Source of the DNA: CAZDAM01 sp964503595
Lineage (GTDB): Bacteria; Muiribacteriota; UBA6191
Length of the DNA: 7,804 nt
NCBI GenBank assembly: GCA_964503595.1
Contig: CAZDAM010000129.1
Span: forward strand, 1 to 7,804
Direction: 5' to 3'
Position numbers and translations under genes: made by a program. The first letter of the stretch is position 1, and each line of letters begins with the position of its first letter. The notes under the pieces are model-generated. The model had not been told where the DNA came from. It did no database searches and saw only the letters and a list, made by a program, of their open reading frames with translations. Positions 7,501-7,804 of this stretch are shown here, one piece after another.

Positions 7501-7804
7501 TTCTCAAGGATGAAAACAACCGGGTTCGGGCCAATGCTGCTTTGGCTCTATTCCGATTTGGCGATGAAAATATCGTTCAGTCCCTGGATGAAATGCTTCA
7601 GTCCGATGACAAATGGATGCGCCTTTCTGCAATCTGGGCCCTTTCTGAAATCGGGGATGACTTCTCCCGCAAGATCATTTTAGATCACGCCATTGATGCG
7701 GACTACGACGTACGCTTGCGTGCCATCATGTCACTCAAGAAAATGGATCCCAATCTTTTAAGCCTGATTCAGAGCATGATGGATTCCCACGATGAGGGGC
7801 GGGA
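4551..7804 (+). CDS. GAF-GAF-class III adenylate cyclase-HEAT repeat protein (partial, 3' end outside window)
   Basis: The frame is open from ATG 4551 to the window edge, 1084 codons, without a stop. Residues about 20-152 and 180-312 are two GAF-like sensor domains joined by a helix. The second ends with NKFQQQSFQELDV (288-300), close to the NKFDE motif of cyclic-nucleotide-binding GAFs. A linker typical of bacterial cyclases (VKRFKRFVADRIVREIM, 324-340) leads into the catalytic domain (352-535). This has metal aspartates D361 (VLFIDLNDFT) and D405 (DKYIGDGVMALFG), adenine-selecting K401 and T475, and transition-state N482 and R486 (YTAIGDTVNTASRL). The Thr is the class IIIb signature, so conversion of ATP to cAMP is expected. 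Residues about 545-1084 are roughly 17 HEAT/PBS-lyase-like helical repeats of 30-34 residues, presumably a protein-binding solenoid. I see no membrane segment or signal peptide. The gene is last in the visible operon and coupled to ruvB. Domain calls are by eye; the cyclase is certain, GAF1 least so. Confidence 0.93.
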   Translation, partial: MSLQRAMELAARAHKGGPQNFHQLFDALVEVFQEAFEAELVFCFESEALLPEIQLTHATSEARRLEHSQHFYQFKAFAGAHMNGEVELLKHFPGQILDMHLRSLLLFPFSFVEGRSGIFILANPSFEREEFGKEDLVLLSRIFEVLSDTVESLRLKAIVDLYQHEQQLLERLNRLVDGGIGMQQFHRQLVELVEDTVQCQIVAFLLYSEATGQYMLEAGNAIGCEFYSNQEDFFRSLAIQAESQGIFSRSFSGKHFKGEKYGLDRFETALVMPVSFQEYTHGAFILLNKFQQQSFQELDVRAMNTIIRLSKPVIFREKEKNSLVKRFKRFVADRIVREIMESPERTRFEEERKEISVLFIDLNDFTSFSESTPPARLFHQLNEFLSDMTELVFEYGGTLDKYIGDGVMALFGTPVELENHAELAVECALAMQARMEVLRKKWKKEGKQELSASVGIFSGLAAVGPIGSDRFMDYTAIGDTVNTASRLTSMARPGTILIGQPTFQPLQDVLVVDSERSLTVKGKGQPVNAWEVSALKTEAEIMDLLRLGNSHTRCRILKALGSCTGYKETALPLSWLNDSDVEVRQEAVECIRRMNREIFIEPLIQRLEYETDSDLKQKILGVVSDISSETVVTLLKDYLGDISPDVKSRLVDAIGYQGRDENKKLLLPLLNDSNHEVRANVAHALYRFGDESIIEILLKMMGSQDPGMTIAAVNVLGRIGTTQVVKPLLRAMETNTSNDVRYAVAIALGRQSKIRTIRFLKHFLQSSGLSRDWFTLVLAKEEEPETAAGLYAQVMRSRDLYVLVAALQSLKGESVGVIREVEEEILDLLEYKDDRVQMQALACLRHVSTDRVVPVLLKLYNGGRLEIRREALKELGMRRLSDLASIFVEALKDPDGELEILAVSGLGMIGDLDHLPLLLEKLKHTDNANLKATILRALGGFDSLDVITPLIMGLQSPIGRMRANAIDSLIQRSCTESAGFIRPLLKDENNRVRANAALALFRFGDENIVQSLDEMLQSDDKWMRLSAIWALSEIGDDFSRKIILDHAIDADYDVRLRAIMSLKKMDPNLLSLIQSMMDSHDEGR

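Noticed and set aside
6183..7804. Repeats as a separate phycobilin-lyase gene (HEAT_PBS)
   Set aside because: The frame is continuous with the cyclase domain and no start with a ribosome site separates them; HEAT_PBS-type repeats are common outside phycobilisome lyases.

Overview
This is a bacterial chromosomal window of tightly packed genes. GC content is moderate, roughly 50-55% by eye. The core genes (histidyl-tRNA synthetase, RuvB, a MalK-type ATPase) and Shine-Dalgarno-like sites (GGAG, AAGGAG, GAGGGGG) establish a bacterium. Nothing in the sequence names a phylum, and I do not assign one. I see no mobile element, tRNA, rRNA, CRISPR array or phage signature.

Left block (1-865, + strand): the last 74 codons of hisS, overlapped by a small class I SAM-dependent O-methyltransferase of the YrrM/TrmR/CCoAOMT type. 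The methyltransferase runs tail-to-tail into a minus-strand gene (811-2136) that encodes a protein made almost entirely of eleven contiguous 34-residue TPR units. The two coding regions overlap by 55 bp, with no room for an ordinary intergenic terminator.

Right block (2374 to the right edge, + strand): after a divergent intergenic region of about 240 bp, which carries a good sigma-70-like promoter, comes an apparent three-gene operon. It holds a MalK/UgpC/MsiK-type ABC transporter ATPase with no permease or binding protein beside it, then ruvB 15 bp downstream, then a very large gene whose ATG overlaps the ruvB stop codon (ATGA). That last ORF stays open for 1084 codons and leaves the window.

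The standout is this last gene. By reading frame 3 through to the window edge I find two tandem GAF-like domains, a helical linker, and a class III nucleotide cyclase catalytic domain with both metal aspartates, the adenine-selecting Lys/Thr pair of class IIIb and the transition-state Asn/Arg. It is followed by at least 540 residues of about 17 HEAT/PBS-lyase-like repeats. The second GAF carries a near-complete NKFDE-type motif. The protein therefore looks like a soluble, probably cAMP-making sensor enzyme with a long helical-repeat scaffold at its C-terminus, translationally coupled to a Holliday-junction motor. How the ATPase, RuvB and the cyclase relate functionally cannot be read from the sequence; shared transcription is the only link shown.
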